Source of the DNA: Baffinella frigidus
Lineage: Eukaryota > Cryptophyceae > Cryptomonadales > Baffinellaceae
Reading direction: 5' to 3'
Length of the DNA: 22,350 nt
Assembly (NCBI GenBank): GCA_026770585.1
Contig: MU646323.1
Span: 1,034,059-1,056,408, forward strand
This document shows positions 20,532 through 22,024 of this stretch, in pieces. The stretch's first letter is position 1. Each line of letters begins with the position of its first letter. The translations under genes were made by a program, and so were the position numbers. The notes below the pieces were generated by a model, which saw only the letters and a program-made list of their open reading frames with translations, searched no databases and was not told the origin of the DNA.

Positions 20532-22024
20532 GAGCGAGAGAGCGAGAGAGAGAGCGAGGGAGAGAGAGAGAGAGAGCGAGAGAGAGAGAGGTTCAGGTGT
20601 GTCGAGGTTAGGATCGCCTGCCCACCACCACAAGATATCCCGGACCATTTTTGATGTACTTTCATTTCATACGGACACATATCTGAAAAGTGTTATCTTT
20701 TTGCTATCTTAGGGGTGAATTTTCTGCTATGGTAAACCGAAGCAGATTGTGATTGTTGTTGGGGCTGAGCGCGTTGAGCGACTCCTCTTGCTGCGCCACG
20801 CGGGCGGCGAGTGCCTACAAGGAGGGGAGAGGGGGAGAGATTTAGTGTAAAGCCAACGCAGAGATAGAGAGAAAGGTTTACTCAAACTGCGGCACGCGCG
20901 CGGCGAGCGCCTGCACACCCATCCAGGACCCTTCGTGGGGGTATTTCGTGGCTGGCATTTGAGCTATTGGCTGGCATTTGAGCCATTTTCTTCTCAAAAG
21001 TCAACTTTTTAAAAATCTTCCTTGTAAGATTGACTTTTGAAATACCCCCCCCTGCAATCCTGGATGGAACACCACGTGTGTTGTCATGCCAACGTTGCTT
21101 CCCTTCGTGGTCGGTTTTCCAGGTTACACAATAATCATATCTTGGGTGGGACCTGTTGATTCGCGGCGTTGCGTTTGGGCGGCGCCCCTACGCGGAAGGG
21201 CTAAAGAGACTTTGCACGTGTGCGTCCTGCTATTATTTGTACCACACGCCGGCCACTTATGGAGAGAAATCGGGGATTCCAAGGGCAAATCAACTTTTGG
21301 AAGGGGGACCTGTTGATGCGCGGCGTTGCGTTTGGGCGGCACGGTTCGTTCCATGTCCCGCCCCGCTAGGTGCACCTGGGGTTTTCGGGGTTGGCATTAG
21401 GGGTTGGGATTTGGGGGTTGGGTTCAGGGATCAGGGCTTCGGGTTTCGGGTTTCGGATTTAGTGTTTCGGGTTTCGGGTTCAGGGTTCCGGGTTCAGAGT
21501 TTGGGATCCAGCGTTTCGAATCCAGCGTTTCAGGTTTCGTGTTTCGGGTTCATCCTTCCGGGTGCAGGGGTTCAGCGTTTCGGGTTTCGTGTTCCGCCTG
21601 TCAGGTTTCGGGTTTCGGGTGCAGCGTTTCGAGTTTCGGGTTTCAGGTTTTGGGTCTCATGTTTCGTGTTTTTTTTTTCAAGGTTCAGCGTTTCGTGTTT
21701 CGGGGTACGGGATCAGGACGCACCAGCCGCAGCCCCGACGGCTCTTCCTGGAACGAAACCCCGTCCCAAACCGGGCCCGCCAAGGGGTTCGATTTTCAAA
21801 TTTCAGATTCAGGGATTCGGGTACATGATTTAGGGTGCCGGGTTCCCCAAATCCTGAACCCAAATCCCCAAACGCTGATGCGGGGTAAGGGGGAGCACCG
21901 GCCGCAGCCCCGACGGTTCCTCCTGGAACGAAACCCCGCCAGCGTGCGGGTGGCGCGGGGGCGATAAATGGCTCCCGTTGTTGCCGGTGGCGAGGGGCGT
22001 TGTCGTGCCGGAGGCGTGGTGTTT
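3982..22024 (-). CDS. PB1 - IQ - pseudokinase protein gene, 28 reconstructed exons (5' and 3' ends not seen)
   Basis: This is one split gene read on the minus strand. Exons (high to low): 22024-21899, 21375-21310, 20483-20400, 20105-20040, 19595-19497, 18985-18920, 18259-18186, 16796-16742, 15692-15603, 14932-14728, 14576-14509, 13984-13908, 13413-13354, 13119-13068, 12188-12120, 11705-11578, 10913-10820, 10206-10149, 9323-9272, 9092-9062, 8709-8659, 7934-7803, 7394-7293, 6610-6536, 5631-5560, 4744-4651, 4227-4181, 4053-3982. Together they give 755 codons without a stop, and all phases close. Domain order is coiled coil, PB1, Ala/Pro linker, five IQ motifs, kinase fold. PB1 domains mediate pairing with other PB1 proteins and IQ motifs bind calmodulin, so a Ca2+-responsive scaffold is a reasonable inference. 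The kinase fold lacks most catalytic residues. I recognise no named orthologue. Splice sites are hand-predicted; individual boundaries may be off by a few bases. Confidence 0.8.
4181..4227 (-). CDS. Exon 27: C-terminal tail segment
   Basis: The acceptor is CCAG and the donor is GTACTC. The exon is 47 nt, phase 1 to 0, and encodes QLGANGDFYGAGAPE after a split Gly. An acceptor 5 nt further in is also possible but would break the phase. Confidence 0.6.
4250..4640. repeat. Telomere-like array, TTTGGGG/TTTAGGG mix, intron 26
   Basis: G-rich on the plus strand. It includes a fragment at 4478-4497 resembling the donor side of exon 26. Confidence 0.85.
4651..4744 (-). CDS. Exon 26: kinase subdomain XI, GC donor
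   Basis: The acceptor is CCGCAG and the donor is GCACCT (GC-AG intron). The exon is 94 nt, phase 0 to 1, and encodes ITDVMGGYLIEGLLCL then NPSDRMSARDVVLYA. LNPSDRMSARDVV matches the L-d-P-x-x-R-x-s-a-x-e pattern that ends the C-lobe, with the structural Arg present. The first 45 nt recur identically at 5009-5053 as part of a 92-bp perfect repeat. Confidence 0.88.
4764..4890. repeat. 31-32 bp minisatellite
   Basis: Four units starting TTCAGGACAC at 4764, 4795, 4826 and 4858, directly upstream of exon 26 in gene order. A related set lies at 5073-5215. Confidence 0.75.
5009..5100 (-). pseudogene. Perfect 92-bp copy of the exon 26 acceptor region
   Basis: Identical to 4700-4791. It carries the first 45 nt of exon 26 with its acceptor. 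The rest of the exon is missing. Confidence 0.85.
5073..5215. repeat. Second block of the 31-bp minisatellite
   Basis: GGACACGACAGC / TTCAGGAC units continue after the 92-bp repeat, with greater divergence. Confidence 0.6.
5357..5425 (-). pseudogene. Exon 25 copy with altered 5' end
   Basis: Open and keeps the GTCCTG donor: EKLVPPTHANKGKDVLDDAY then TDQ. The acceptor region is changed and three residues differ. It could still be spliced if another AG is used. Confidence 0.5.
5458..5526. repeat. Tandem GGTACAAA-type repeat, about 21 bp
   Basis: TGGTACAAA, CAGTACAAA, TGGAACAAA and CGGTACACA recur every 20-22 bp. Confidence 0.5.
5560..5631 (-). CDS. Exon 25: kinase C-lobe helices
   Basis: The acceptor is CCAG and the donor is GTCCTG. 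The exon has 24 codons, phase 0 to 0: VLAKLVPTLANKGKDFLDDA then YTDQ. KDFLDD resembles the KDFI segment before subdomain XI. A 5'-altered copy lies at 5357-5425. Confidence 0.8.
5636..5830. repeat. Telomere-like array, intron 24
   Basis: Degenerate TTTTAGGG/TTTGGGG, G-rich on the plus strand. It is followed by an A/G-rich tract at 5868-5937. Confidence 0.85.
5953..6007 (-). pseudogene. Exon 24 copy, 5' truncated
   Basis: Reads GALIFELLSGKPLFKNKKE with the same GTGCTC donor. The first 20 nt and the acceptor are replaced by CCCTACA repeats. Confidence 0.75.
6181..6515. mobile_element. MITE-like element with about 65-bp terminal inverted repeats and internal 93-bp tandem duplication
   Basis: The left end (ATTGTACTTTTCGGGTCAGC and on) matches the reverse complement of the right end, ending 6515. 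Homology continues through CGCGGATTTT to about 65 bp. Inside, 6241-6330 is repeated exactly at 6334-6423. It encodes nothing. It lies in intron 24, 20 bp from the exon 24 donor. Confidence 0.75.
6536..6610 (-). CDS. Exon 24: kinase subdomain IX
   Basis: The acceptor is AAACAG and the donor is GTGCTC. The exon has 25 codons, phase 0 to 0: ADLWQLGALIFELLSGKPLF then KNKKE. It matches D-v-W-s-L-G-v-i-l-y-E-l-l-t-G-k-p-P-F. The structural Asp is present. A foldback element (6181-6515) sits only 20 bp downstream of the donor. Further copies: 5953-6007 (5' truncated) and 6843-6889 (stop codon, no acceptor). Confidence 0.92.
6670..7020. repeat. Telomere-like arrays, intron 23
   Basis: G-rich on the plus strand, interrupted by the exon 24 pseudo-copy at 6843-6889. 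Confidence 0.85.
6843..6889 (-). pseudogene. Exon 24 copy with stop codon
   Basis: Reads ADLW, TAG, LGALILELLSD. The acceptor AG is changed to TG. Confidence 0.75.
7038..7098 (-). pseudogene. Exon 23 copy with internal deletion
   Basis: Reads GEDVPEAVAAKEKGGELRP. The segment matching DAFKASA is lost, so the GTGAAC donor is out of phase. Confidence 0.7.
7293..7394 (-). CDS. Exon 23: kinase activation segment
   Basis: The acceptor is ATCAG and the donor is GTGAAA. The exon has 34 codons, phase 0 to 0: EGEMVGIGGLDADIPEAVAA then KEKGGEDAFKASAQ. IPEA stands where APE is expected, so the structural Glu is kept. The copy at 7038-7098 has lost part of the 3' end and shifts frame. Confidence 0.8.
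7400..7790. repeat. Longest telomere-like array, intron 22
   Basis: Includes about 11 perfect consecutive TTTAGGG units around 7661-7736 and several shorter perfect runs with TTTGGGG variants. G-rich on the plus strand (template strand of the gene). Confidence 0.95.
7803..7934 (-). CDS. Exon 22: kinase alpha-E, catalytic loop and DFG region (degenerate)
   Basis: The acceptor is CTGCAG and the donor is GTCTGT. The exon has 44 codons, phase 0 to 0: AILAAAKALQYIHSRRAA, then LCDLTSSSLALYGSEW, then KVLGLHASHK. ALQYIHSR is the classic alpha-E ending. HRD is LCD, the Lys and Asn of D-L-K-x-x-N are Thr and Ser, and DFG is LGL. SCY1-like pseudokinases have a comparable loss here, but I do not claim orthology. 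Degenerate copies lie at 7984-8061 and 8110-8182. Confidence 0.85.
7984..8061 (-). pseudogene. Exon 22 copy b, 3' truncated
   Basis: The TTTCAG acceptor is intact. It reads AILEESAAKALQYIHSRCAA then LCDLTTS and then runs into CCCTAA repeats. Codon-level similarity suggests an old but once coding copy. Confidence 0.7.
8110..8182 (-). pseudogene. Exon 22 copy c, frameshifted
   Basis: Matches the alpha-E and loop region at base level, but an indel before the AAAGCTCTTCA block breaks the frame. Confidence 0.65.
8265..8650. repeat. Telomere-like array dominated by TTGAGGG variant, intron 21
   Basis: Perfect TTTAGGG runs at 8299-8346 and 8606-8648 bracket about 250 bp of GGGTTGA repeats with a recurring GTTCATGATTGAGGG higher-order unit. 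Confidence 0.9.
8659..8709 (-). CDS. Exon 21: kinase alpha-D region
   Basis: The acceptor is CGGCAG and the donor is GTGCGA. The exon has 17 codons, phase 0 to 0: ILADAMKGQMDFKKRSE. Its position and length suit the hinge-to-alpha-D segment (the g-S-L-x-d-f-l-k type). No duplicate copy was seen. Confidence 0.7.
8710..9050. other. Intron 20: unique sequence with a MITE fragment
   Basis: No telomere repeats. AAATAGTTTAGATGGAC at 8901-8917 matches the arm of the foldback element at 675-714 and 977-995. CCCCGG/CCGGGG can pair across 8790-8835. I see no exon. Confidence 0.4.
9062..9092 (-). CDS. Exon 20: kinase beta-5 and hinge (31-nt micro-exon)
   Basis: The acceptor is CCAG and the donor is GTACGC. 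The exon is 31 nt, phase 2 to 0, and encodes HVLVYEKPLL. This matches beta-5 and the hinge (L-V-x-E) at the expected point. It is the only sequence between exons 19 and 21 that bridges their phases. Confidence 0.7.
9105..9255. repeat. Telomere-like array, intron 19
   Basis: TTTAGGG/TTCAGGG mix, G-rich on the plus strand, almost filling the intron. Confidence 0.9.
9272..9323 (-). CDS. Exon 19: kinase beta-4
   Basis: The acceptor is CCACAG and the donor is GTCCGG. The exon is 52 nt, phase 1 to 2, and encodes NIRSDMIVPLLDHALD. MIVPLLDHA matches the subdomain IV pattern (h-I-V-x-L-h-d). The duplicate at 9477-9528 is nearly identical but has CT in place of the GT donor, so this copy is the likely functional one. 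Confidence 0.75.
9331..9620. repeat. Two copies of a TTTGTACCAG...GGTACG segment, intron 18
   Basis: Segments starting at 9331 and 9536 begin GTTTGTACCAG and end near TGGTACG (9416, 9600). Both contain ACTGCGYGTATAATA. A third, partial one lies at 9736-9800. They may be short inverted-end elements duplicated together with exon 19. Confidence 0.45.
9477..9528 (-). pseudogene. Exon 19 copy with lost donor
   Basis: It is 52 nt with two base differences from exon 19 plus a GT to CT change at the donor. The acceptor is intact. Confidence 0.75.
9900..9990. repeat. Telomere-like array between exon 18 fragments
   Basis: TTTAGGG/GTGTAGGG variants, G-rich on the plus strand. A 5'-less scrap of exon 18 lies at 9866-9886. 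Confidence 0.8.
9996..10053 (-). pseudogene. Exon 18 copy without acceptor
   Basis: Full 58-nt match (VVVRYVGDEHAYRRAVAVH) with the GTGCGC donor, but the base pair before it reads GG where AG is needed. Confidence 0.65.
10149..10206 (-). CDS. Exon 18: kinase alpha-C helix
   Basis: The acceptor is ACAAG and the donor is GTGCGC. The exon is 58 nt, phase 0 to 1, and encodes VVVRYVGDEHAYRRAVAMH. In the usual kinase pattern the helix has an R-E-V core with a Glu that pairs with the beta-3 Lys. Here RRAVA has Ala at that position, 19 residues after the Lys. The copy at 9996-10053 is the same length but lost its acceptor AG, and 10342-10378 holds only the 5' half. Confidence 0.75.
10342..10378 (-). 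pseudogene. Exon 18 copy, 5' half only
   Basis: A good CCAG acceptor and VVVRYVGDEHAY, then telomere-like sequence. Synonymous changes against the intact copy suggest it was coding for some time. Confidence 0.65.
10420..10815. repeat. TTTCGGG-variant arrays, intron 17
   Basis: Repeats of GGGTTTC in place of GGGTTTA at 10445-10505, 10583-10640 and 10715-10812, flanking the exon 17 pseudo-copy. Open frames here (GFRVSGF-type) are translation of the repeat. Confidence 0.9.
10511..10570 (-). pseudogene. Exon 17 copy, 5' truncated
   Basis: Matches RKKTGGAWVPGVCLKTDRL and the GTGCCG donor. Upstream sequence is replaced and includes a TAG in frame. Confidence 0.75.
10820..10913 (-). CDS. Exon 17: start of kinase fold, beta-3 lysine
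   Basis: The acceptor is CCAG and the donor is GTGCCG. The exon is 94 nt, phase 2 to 0. It encodes YKLDHHMTSKDKRKKTGG then AWVPGVCLKTDRL. YKLDHHM resembles the first strand of a kinase domain. The glycine-rich loop G-x-G-x-x-G is absent. VCLK aligns with the VAIK motif and keeps the ATP-contacting lysine. A broken copy is at 10511-10570. Confidence 0.7.
11106..11158 (-). pseudogene. Exon 16 copy, 3' half
   Basis: Reads FAKRLELAGDRDGLVLD with a GTATGG donor. No acceptor half. Confidence 0.75.
11344..11396 (-). pseudogene. Exon 16 copy, 3' half
   Basis: Reads FAKQLKLAGDRDGLVLN with a GTGTGG donor. No acceptor half. Confidence 0.75.
11578..11705 (-). CDS. Exon 16: fifth IQ motif and link to kinase fold
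   Basis: The acceptor is AAGCAG and the donor is GTATGG. The exon is 128 nt, phase 0 to 2. It encodes KAREGRKDASALLIQLAVRG then GWARKFAKRLKLAGDRDG and LVLN. LIQLAVRGGWAR is a strict IQ motif. The 5' half is repeated at 11821-11885 and the 3' half at 11344-11396 and 11106-11158. Only this copy carries both halves. Confidence 0.8.
11821..11885 (-). pseudogene. Exon 16 copy, 5' half with IQ motif
   Basis: AGCAG acceptor and KAREKRKDACALLIQLAV then RGGWG. It ends before the 3' half. Confidence 0.75.
11930..12325. repeat. Telomere-like arrays around exon 15
   Basis: 11930-12110 (with TTTCGGG units at 11995-12025) and 12205-12325 (TTTATGG and TTTAGGG), G-rich on the plus strand. Confidence 0.85.
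12120..12188 (-). CDS. Exon 15: fourth IQ motif, GC donor
   Basis: The acceptor is CCCAG and the donor is GCAAGC (GC-AG intron). The exon has 23 codons, phase 0 to 0: VRACLNIQRIARGKFERDRI then KKA. NIQRIARGKFER is a textbook IQ motif. No second copy was seen for this exon. Confidence 0.8.
12595..12646 (-). CDS. Exon 14 alternative copy c
   Basis: It is 52 nt with intact AG and GTGCGG and the same phases. It encodes GHVGRVSHRKSMKMLEQ. It is the copy nearest exon 15. Confidence 0.5.
12853..12904 (-). CDS. Exon 14 alternative copy b
   Basis: It is 52 nt with intact AG and GTGCGG and the same phases. It encodes GHVGRVAHRNSTKMLEQ. Differences from the other copies fall mainly after the IQ half-motif. 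Confidence 0.5.
13068..13119 (-). CDS. Exon 14, copy used in the model (one of three intact alternatives)
   Basis: The acceptor is ACAG and the donor is GTGCGG. Its 52 nt enter in phase 2 and end in phase 0, and encode GHVGRVAHRNSMNMLEQ. The first five residues finish the IQ motif begun in exon 13. Intact alternatives lie at 12853-12904 and 12595-12646. Confidence 0.65.
13125..13340. repeat. G-rich telomere-like array, intron 13
   Basis: TTCAGGG then TTTAGGG units, G-rich on the plus strand, filling the intron between exons 13 and 14. Confidence 0.9.
13354..13413 (-). CDS. Exon 13: first half of third IQ motif
   Basis: The acceptor is GACAG and the donor is GTGCTG. The exon is 60 nt, phase 2 to 2, and encodes GRETPAQKNAAARTVGRVY. 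The intron splits the IQ-like motif: TVGRVYR here and GHVGR in exon 14. Gly replaces the usual Gln, so calmodulin binding may be weaker. Confidence 0.65.
13550..13594 (-). pseudogene. Exon 12 copy, 3' part, GC donor
   Basis: Matches RGFVARKANKAKGG region, ending GGCAG then GCTAGC. The 5' part is lost. Confidence 0.65.
13714..13780 (-). pseudogene. Exon 12 copy with TAA stop
   Basis: LQKM, TAA, RGFAVRKTNKAKGG. The GCACCC donor is preserved behind a duplicated GGCGGCAG. There is no acceptor. Confidence 0.75.
13908..13984 (-). CDS. Exon 12: second IQ motif, GC donor
   Basis: The acceptor is CCACAG and the donor is GCACCC (GC-AG intron). The exon is 77 nt, phase 0 to 2, and encodes AHAATELQKMYRGFAVRKAN then KAKGT. 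LQKMYRGFAVR fits the IQ consensus Q-x3-R-G-x3-R exactly. Copies at 13550-13594 and 13714-13780 also have GC at the donor position, and a more decayed copy lies at 14139-14206. Confidence 0.75.
14139..14206 (-). pseudogene. Exon 12 copy, decayed
   Basis: ACAG acceptor kept. A TAA occurs before LQKTYWRFAVRKSFEA. The donor end is missing. A 13-bp scrap of the same exon start follows at 14321-14333. Confidence 0.65.
14509..14576 (-). CDS. Exon 11: Lys-rich segment
   Basis: The acceptor is CCAG and the donor is GTACTT. The exon is 68 nt, phase 1 to 0. After the split Gly it encodes GGRKKDASPFPGKKNAGVKA then KE. No domain is recognised. It links the acidic stretch to the second IQ motif. Confidence 0.6.
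14582..14720. repeat. TTTCGGG / 10-bp CGGGTTTCTT tandem array, intron 10
   Basis: TTTAGGG and TTTCGGG units pass into six CGGGTTTCTT units at 14660-14718, next to the exon 10 donor. Confidence 0.85.
14728..14932 (-). CDS. Exon 10: Gly/Lys-rich then acidic low-complexity segment
   Basis: The acceptor is GCCAG. The chosen donor is GTGGGG after GAGCGGTTGTTGG, which ends in phase 1. The exon has 68 codons plus 1 nt: VRLDPPQRLPTADSEAPLSR, then a Gly/Lys/Arg-rich run, then MSEEEDEEEERLL. Earlier GTAAGG sites inside the Gly/Lys run would also end in phase 1 and give a shorter exon, so the 3' boundary is uncertain. The likely role is a disordered, charged spacer. Confidence 0.6.
14940..15190. repeat. 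GTGTTTGGT and TTTAGGG-like arrays, intron 9
   Basis: T/G-rich sequence with five TTTGGTG units at 15010-15045 and degenerate heptamers. Confidence 0.75.
15100..15345 (-). pseudogene. Repeated donor-side fragments of exon 9
   Basis: CCACGTGGAC-type blocks near 15185 and 15240, and AACCAGAGCACGTACCACAG near 15300-15325, match the end of exon 9 and its intron. The sequence around them (GGTTTACGTTTCAGGGCT at 15150) recurs at 15558. Confidence 0.5.
15352..15521. mobile_element. 170-bp MITE-like element with 40-bp terminal inverted repeats
   Basis: Arms 15352-15391 and 15482-15521 match at 35 of 40 positions (AAAAGGG, TTGTCAC, GGTTATG, CCTGCT blocks). Inside are two tandem ATTTTACAATATTAGGTATA units (24-bp period) and a (GT)n run. 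AATATTAGGTATACATCA recurs outside at about 15937-15954. Confidence 0.75.
15603..15692 (-). CDS. Exon 9: basic helix and first IQ motif
   Basis: The acceptor is CGGCAG and the donor is GTGGTA. The exon has 30 codons, phase 0 to 0. An Ala/Lys/Glu/Arg-rich helix (AKAKAEARKREAAA) leads into LKIQSTYRGH. The motif continues into exon 10 as VRL. The spacing after the Gly is one residue short of the strict IQ consensus. Partial copies occur at 16054-16115, 15838-15910 and near 15300-15335. Confidence 0.75.
15700..16050. other. Intron 8, downstream part: AT-rich segment and exon 9 pseudo-copy
   Basis: AT-rich 15705-15755, then the exon 9 copy at 15838-15910, then the AATATTAGGTATACATCA motif and C-rich telomere-like units at 15998-16045. 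Confidence 0.5.
15838..15910 (-). pseudogene. Exon 9 copy, cut inside the IQ motif
   Basis: Reads AATKAKVEARKREAAALKIQ then S and loses homology before YRGH. No donor. Confidence 0.65.
16054..16115 (-). pseudogene. Exon 9 copy, 5' part
   Basis: Reads VVPGAATKARAEARKREESS and ends before the IQ motif. Confidence 0.65.
16112..16480. repeat. Telomere-like arrays in intron 8, both orientations
   Basis: 16112-16262 is TTTAGGG/TTCAGGG on the plus strand. 16310-16480 is CCCTAAA-like, with a fragment of the exon 8 donor end (FATHQE then GTGCGA) at 16374-16399. Confidence 0.85.
16488..16542 (-). CDS. Exon 8 alternative copy c (diverged)
   Basis: It is 55 nt with intact AG and GTGCGA and the same phases. 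It encodes RSVARTKSGSVGLPRHQE. It is more diverged than the other two, yet open and correctly bordered, which a dead copy of this age might not be. Confidence 0.4.
16555..17000. repeat. Repeated unit around exon 8 copies
   Basis: Blocks containing CCTAAAGCTGGTCT, CTCGAAATTCAGACCC and GTTGCGAAGTCGACGGCCCTGA recur (16570-16710, 16820-16990). AVDFATNKE-like fragments at 16620-16655 and 16870-16905 are additional, incomplete exon-like pieces. Confidence 0.6.
16742..16796 (-). CDS. Exon 8, copy used in the model (one of three intact alternatives)
   Basis: The acceptor is GCCAG and the donor is GTGCGA. Its 55 nt enter in phase 2 and leave in phase 0. The split Gly codon is completed by its first base, and it then encodes PAVARKEAAPAGLRTHQE. 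Equally intact copies are at 17029-17083 and 16488-16542. Since 55 is not divisible by 3, two copies in one mRNA would shift the frame. Confidence 0.6.
17029..17083 (-). CDS. Exon 8 alternative copy a
   Basis: It has the same 55-nt length, phase, AG acceptor and GTGCGA donor as 16742-16796, and is nearly identical in sequence. It encodes PAVARKEAAPAGLPTHQE, with Pro in place of Arg near the end. It is open throughout. Which copy is used cannot be told from sequence. Confidence 0.45.
17090..17480. repeat. Telomere-like array with longer units, intron 7
   Basis: TTTAGGG and GTAAGGGGGCTAGGGTT units. A decayed exon 8 fragment (ARTEPGC) lies at 17203-17235. Confidence 0.85.
17505..17550 (-). pseudogene. 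Exon 8 copy, both splice sites lost
   Basis: Matches VARTESGS at base level with the diverged copy at 16488-16542. The acceptor is changed to CCACG and there is no donor. Confidence 0.55.
17550..17750. repeat. GTGTTGAGTGTTCAG array
   Basis: Telomere-like sequence passing into tandem GAGTGTT units at 17660-17735. Confidence 0.8.
17754..17820 (-). pseudogene. Exon 7 copy, Ala-run expanded
   Basis: Encodes two runs of six Ala separated by Pro through (GCT)n, ending with a GTACAT donor. It could still be spliced at its donor. Confidence 0.55.
17924..17995 (-). pseudogene. Exon 7 copy
   Basis: Reads AGLPAPAAPAAPPAASD, with a GTGCAT donor. The 5' end is diverged. Confidence 0.55.
18036..18077 (-). 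pseudogene. Exon 7 copy without donor
   Basis: Short match to the RPVALPAPAAPP part. It ends in telomere-like sequence. Confidence 0.45.
18186..18259 (-). CDS. Exon 7: Ala/Pro-rich linker
   Basis: The acceptor is CCCAG and the donor is GTACGC. The exon has 24 codons plus 2 nt (phase 0 to 2). It encodes RPVAPPAPAAAPSTAST, a flexible linker after PB1. Three further copies lie downstream at 18036-18077, 17924-17995 and 17754-17820, rich in GCT/GCC Ala codons. Two of them keep a GT donor at the same place. Confidence 0.65.
18265..18430. repeat. Telomere-like array, intron 6
   Basis: TTGAGGG and TTTAGGG runs, G-rich on the plus strand. Confidence 0.85.
18551..18612 (-). pseudogene. Exon 6 copy with Lys-rich 5' extension
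   Basis: Open: EKKQKKKDESLKLALHEDSP, then the GTAACC donor. DLAR is deleted. The frame stays open upstream to about 18733, so it may be a variant exon. Confidence 0.45.
18824..18856 (-). pseudogene. Exon 6 copy, 3' end
   Basis: Matches RDLAREDTP and a GTAACC donor only. A similar scrap is at 18455-18480. Confidence 0.55.
18920..18985 (-). CDS. Exon 6: PB1 domain C-terminal end
   Basis: The acceptor is ACACAG and the donor is GTAAAG. The exon has 22 codons, phase 0 to 0: VTITSDKSLKLALRDLARED then TT. Joined to exon 5, it completes the typical D-x-D-x-D-L-V-T-I-x-S-D-x-x-L-x-x-A-L pattern that ends a PB1 domain. Degenerate copies occur at 18824-18856 and 18551-18612. Confidence 0.85.
19066..19112 (-). 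pseudogene. Exon 5 copy, 3' end
   Basis: Reads QIKYRDVDNNL. The GT donor is changed to AT. Another scrap (DNLVSS) lies at 19225-19250. Confidence 0.6.
19124..19165. repeat. Short AAGTTGAC...GTCAACTT palindromic insert, copy 1
   Basis: An approximately 42-bp segment with inverted ends and a GTGGTACA centre. Its partner is at 19420-19463. Confidence 0.55.
19349..19405 (-). pseudogene. Exon 5 copy, shortened but open
   Basis: Bounded by CGTCAG and GTCTCG. It is 57 nt in phase 0, DEFGFPGAKIKYRNVDDGL. It lacks the N-terminal helix of the PB1 segment. If used in place of exon 5 it would keep frame but give an incomplete PB1 fold. Confidence 0.5.
19420..19463. repeat. Short AAAGTTGAC...GTCAACTTT palindromic insert, copy 2
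   Basis: Perfect 9-bp inverted ends around GCCGGGTTTCCGGTACAAAT. It sits in the same relative place as copy 1 beside an exon 5 copy. Confidence 0.6.
19497..19595 (-). CDS. Exon 5: PB1 domain core with OPCA motif
   Basis: The acceptor is CTACAG and the donor is GTGACC. The exon has 33 codons, phase 0 to 0. It encodes LDYTQLKTAVEEEFGFPG, the helix and turn, then KIKYRDSDEDL, the start of the acidic OPCA motif of type I PB1 domains. With the exon 4 lysine, the domain looks like a type I/II PB1 able to make head-to-tail contacts. Copies of this exon lie at 19701-19742, 19349-19405 and 19066-19112. Confidence 0.9.
19608..19690. repeat. Telomere-like array, intron 4
   Basis: Short TTTAGGG/GTGTAGGG stretch, G-rich on the plus strand. 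More such sequence follows at 19745-19830 and 19900-20035. Confidence 0.8.
19701..19742 (-). pseudogene. Exon 5 copy, 5' part
   Basis: Reads QLKPAMQDEFGVP followed by TAA. Confidence 0.6.
19934..19961 (-). pseudogene. Exon 4 copy ending in a perfect palindrome
   Basis: It keeps the last bases of exon 4 and the GTACTA donor. Bases 19940-19961 (TTGAACGACGC and its reverse complement) form a perfect 22-bp palindrome where the copy breaks off. Confidence 0.7.
20040..20105 (-). CDS. Exon 4: PB1 domain, first beta hairpin
   Basis: The acceptor is ACCAG and the donor is GTACTA. The exon has 22 codons: EDGGELRCKCHLDDDTRVVQ then LQ. The Lys in ELRCKC matches the conserved beta-1 lysine of type II PB1 domains, and DDDTRVVQL matches the usual turn plus beta-2. 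It joins exon 5 in phase 0. A copy of its 3' end at 19934-19961 forms a palindrome. Confidence 0.8.
20400..20483 (-). CDS. Exon 3: short coiled coil before PB1
   Basis: The acceptor is CGTGCAG and the donor is GTTCTC. The exon has 28 codons, phase 0 to 0: ALAARVAQLEESLNALSPNK followed by KFGDGSFE. The first 16 residues have a leucine/valine heptad pattern typical of a short coiled coil. About 100 bp of nearly pure (CT)n on the coding strand lies directly upstream and would serve as an oversized polypyrimidine tract. The open frame continues past this donor as VLPQSPSEEKH to another possible GT, so the 3' boundary is not certain. Confidence 0.7.
20490..20592. repeat. (GA)n / (CT)n microsatellite
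   Basis: About 100 bp of nearly pure GA with CGAG interruptions on the plus strand. On the coding strand it is a CT tract just upstream of the exon 3 acceptor. Confidence 0.95.
20752..20814 (-). pseudogene. Exon 3 copy, 3' truncated
   Basis: TTGTAG acceptor and ALAARVAQQEESLNALSPN. It then diverges, with no donor at the expected place. Confidence 0.7.
20878..20910 (-). pseudogene. Exon 3 copy with stop
   Basis: GTGCAG acceptor, ALAARVPQFE, then TAA. Confidence 0.7.
20996..21046. repeat. Inverted repeat TCAAAAGTCAA ... TTGACTTTTGA
   Basis: Perfect 11-bp arms around an AT-rich centre. It resembles the ends of the inserts at 19124 and 19420. Confidence 0.5.
21153..21190 (-). pseudogene. Exon 2 copy, 3' part
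   Basis: Reads APPKRNAANQQ with a GTCCCA donor. The acceptor half is missing. Confidence 0.6.
21310..21375 (-). CDS. Exon 2: short basic segment
   Basis: The acceptor is CCCCAG and the donor is GTCCCC. The exon has 22 codons, phase 0 to 0, and contains MERTVPPKRNAAHQQ. No domain is recognised. A second copy of the 3' part lies at 21153-21190 with the same GTCCC donor. Confidence 0.55.
21380..21715. repeat. TTTCGGG-variant array, intron 1
   Basis: Dominated by GGGTTTC and GGGTTCA units on the plus strand. Long plus-strand open frames (GFRVSGF-like) are products of the repeat. Confidence 0.9.
21724..21764 (-). pseudogene. Exon 1 copy, 3' part
   Basis: Reads GVSFQEEPSGLRL with a GTGCGT donor. 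The longer 5' part of exon 1 is missing. Confidence 0.65.
21899..22024 (-). CDS. Exon 1 in window: Ser/Pro/His-rich segment
   Basis: The acceptor is GCGCAG and the donor is GTGCTC. The exon has 42 codons, phase 0 to 0. It starts KHHASGTTTP and ends VSFQEEPSGLRP. The composition suggests a disordered region. Partial copies lie on both sides (22278-22310 and 21724-21764). The copy of its 5' end upstream also has an acceptor, so the true gene start lies beyond the right edge. Confidence 0.6.

Noticed and set aside
20144-20680. Minus-strand open frame rich in Ser/Leu/Arg
   Set aside because: The run comes from the (CT)n microsatellite. Only the exon 3 part (20400-20483) in another frame has coding character.
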